In this document: piece after piece, positions 5,815-5,861 of the stretch
Layout of the letters: each line of letters opens with the position of its first letter
Numbering within the stretch: position 1 is the stretch's first letter
Assembly (NCBI GenBank): GCA_030642405.1
Contig: DAOWNV010000186.1
Location: 1 to 5,861, forward strand
Source of the DNA: Desulfosarcina sp.
GTDB taxonomy: Bacteria; Desulfobacterota; Desulfobacteria; Desulfobacterales; Desulfosarcinaceae
Length of the DNA: 5,861 bases
Direction of reading: 5' to 3'
Notes under the pieces: model-generated
The model's database searches: none
The model's input: the letters and a program-made list of their open reading frames with translations, nothing else
What the model was told of the DNA's origin: nothing
Translations under genes and position numbers: made by a program

Positions 5815-5835
5815 TGTCTTTTGTCTTTGGTCTTT
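5815..5835. repeat. Three tandem 7-base repeats upstream of the FMN-enzyme gene
   Basis: TGTCTTT occurs at 5815-5821 and 5822-5828 and is followed by GGTCTTT at 5829-5835 (AAAGAC-type heptads on the minus strand). The array ends 26 bases before the start codon of the minus-strand gene, inside its leader or promoter zone. It could be a slippage-prone tract or a protein-binding site. No clear -35/-10 pair was seen around it. Confidence 0.5.
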
Positions 5836-5861
5836 TTTTCATTGGGGCTAAATCGTTAATA

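Noticed and set aside
5792..5842. 16-codon minus-strand ORF (MKKRPKTKDRNLLFTQ) just before the FMN-enzyme start
   Set aside because: It is very short, has no Shine-Dalgarno, and is composed mostly of the A-rich heptamer repeat. Chance is the simplest reading.

Overview
The window looks like a stretch of moderate-GC (roughly mid-40s percent by eye) Gram-negative, probably anaerobic bacterial chromosome. A sodium-pump decarboxylase membrane module, a CysQ-type phosphatase and a BMP/nucleoside-type ABC transporter together would suit a Desulfobacterota-like or syntrophic bacterium. That assignment is inference from gene content, and no species is identifiable.

Layout. Positions 1-1371 (minus strand) hold the 5' end of an ABC permease gene and, overlapping it, a broken gene for a double-NBD ATPase of the YufO/simple-sugar-nucleoside type. 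The ATPase has lost its N-terminal Walker A region and carries a frameshift in a run of seven A. Positions 1372-1668 are a divergent intergenic region that holds the likely deletion breakpoint, a TATAAT-type promoter pointing right and a perfect stem-loop before the first rightward gene. Positions 1669-4535 (plus strand) form a likely operon: an OadG-like gamma subunit with an extra C-terminal part, an OadB-like sodium-pumping beta subunit with all its known key residues, a small ABM-fold monooxygenase-like protein, a doubtful 30-codon ORF, and a cysQ-like gene interrupted by one in-frame TAA. Positions 4565-4734 are a compact tRNA-Val(CAC) unit with its own promoter, encoded CCA end and strong intrinsic terminator. 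Positions 4875-5789 (minus strand) encode an FMN-dependent nitronate monooxygenase/FabK-family protein in which the usual active-site His is Met.

How the genes work together. OadG and OadB are the membrane part of a Na+-translocating decarboxylase. Their biotin carrier and carboxyltransferase partners are not in the window, so these must be encoded elsewhere. The ABM protein is probably co-transcribed with the pump, but its functional link is unknown. The ABC transporter fragment appears to be a decaying operon that lacks its usual upstream BMP lipoprotein gene here.

No CRISPR array, transposase, phage gene or clearly new multi-gene system is visible. The most interesting points are the two broken genes (decay, recoding or sequence error), the C-terminal extension of the gamma subunit, the His-to-Met change in the FMN enzyme, and several short structured elements near starts.
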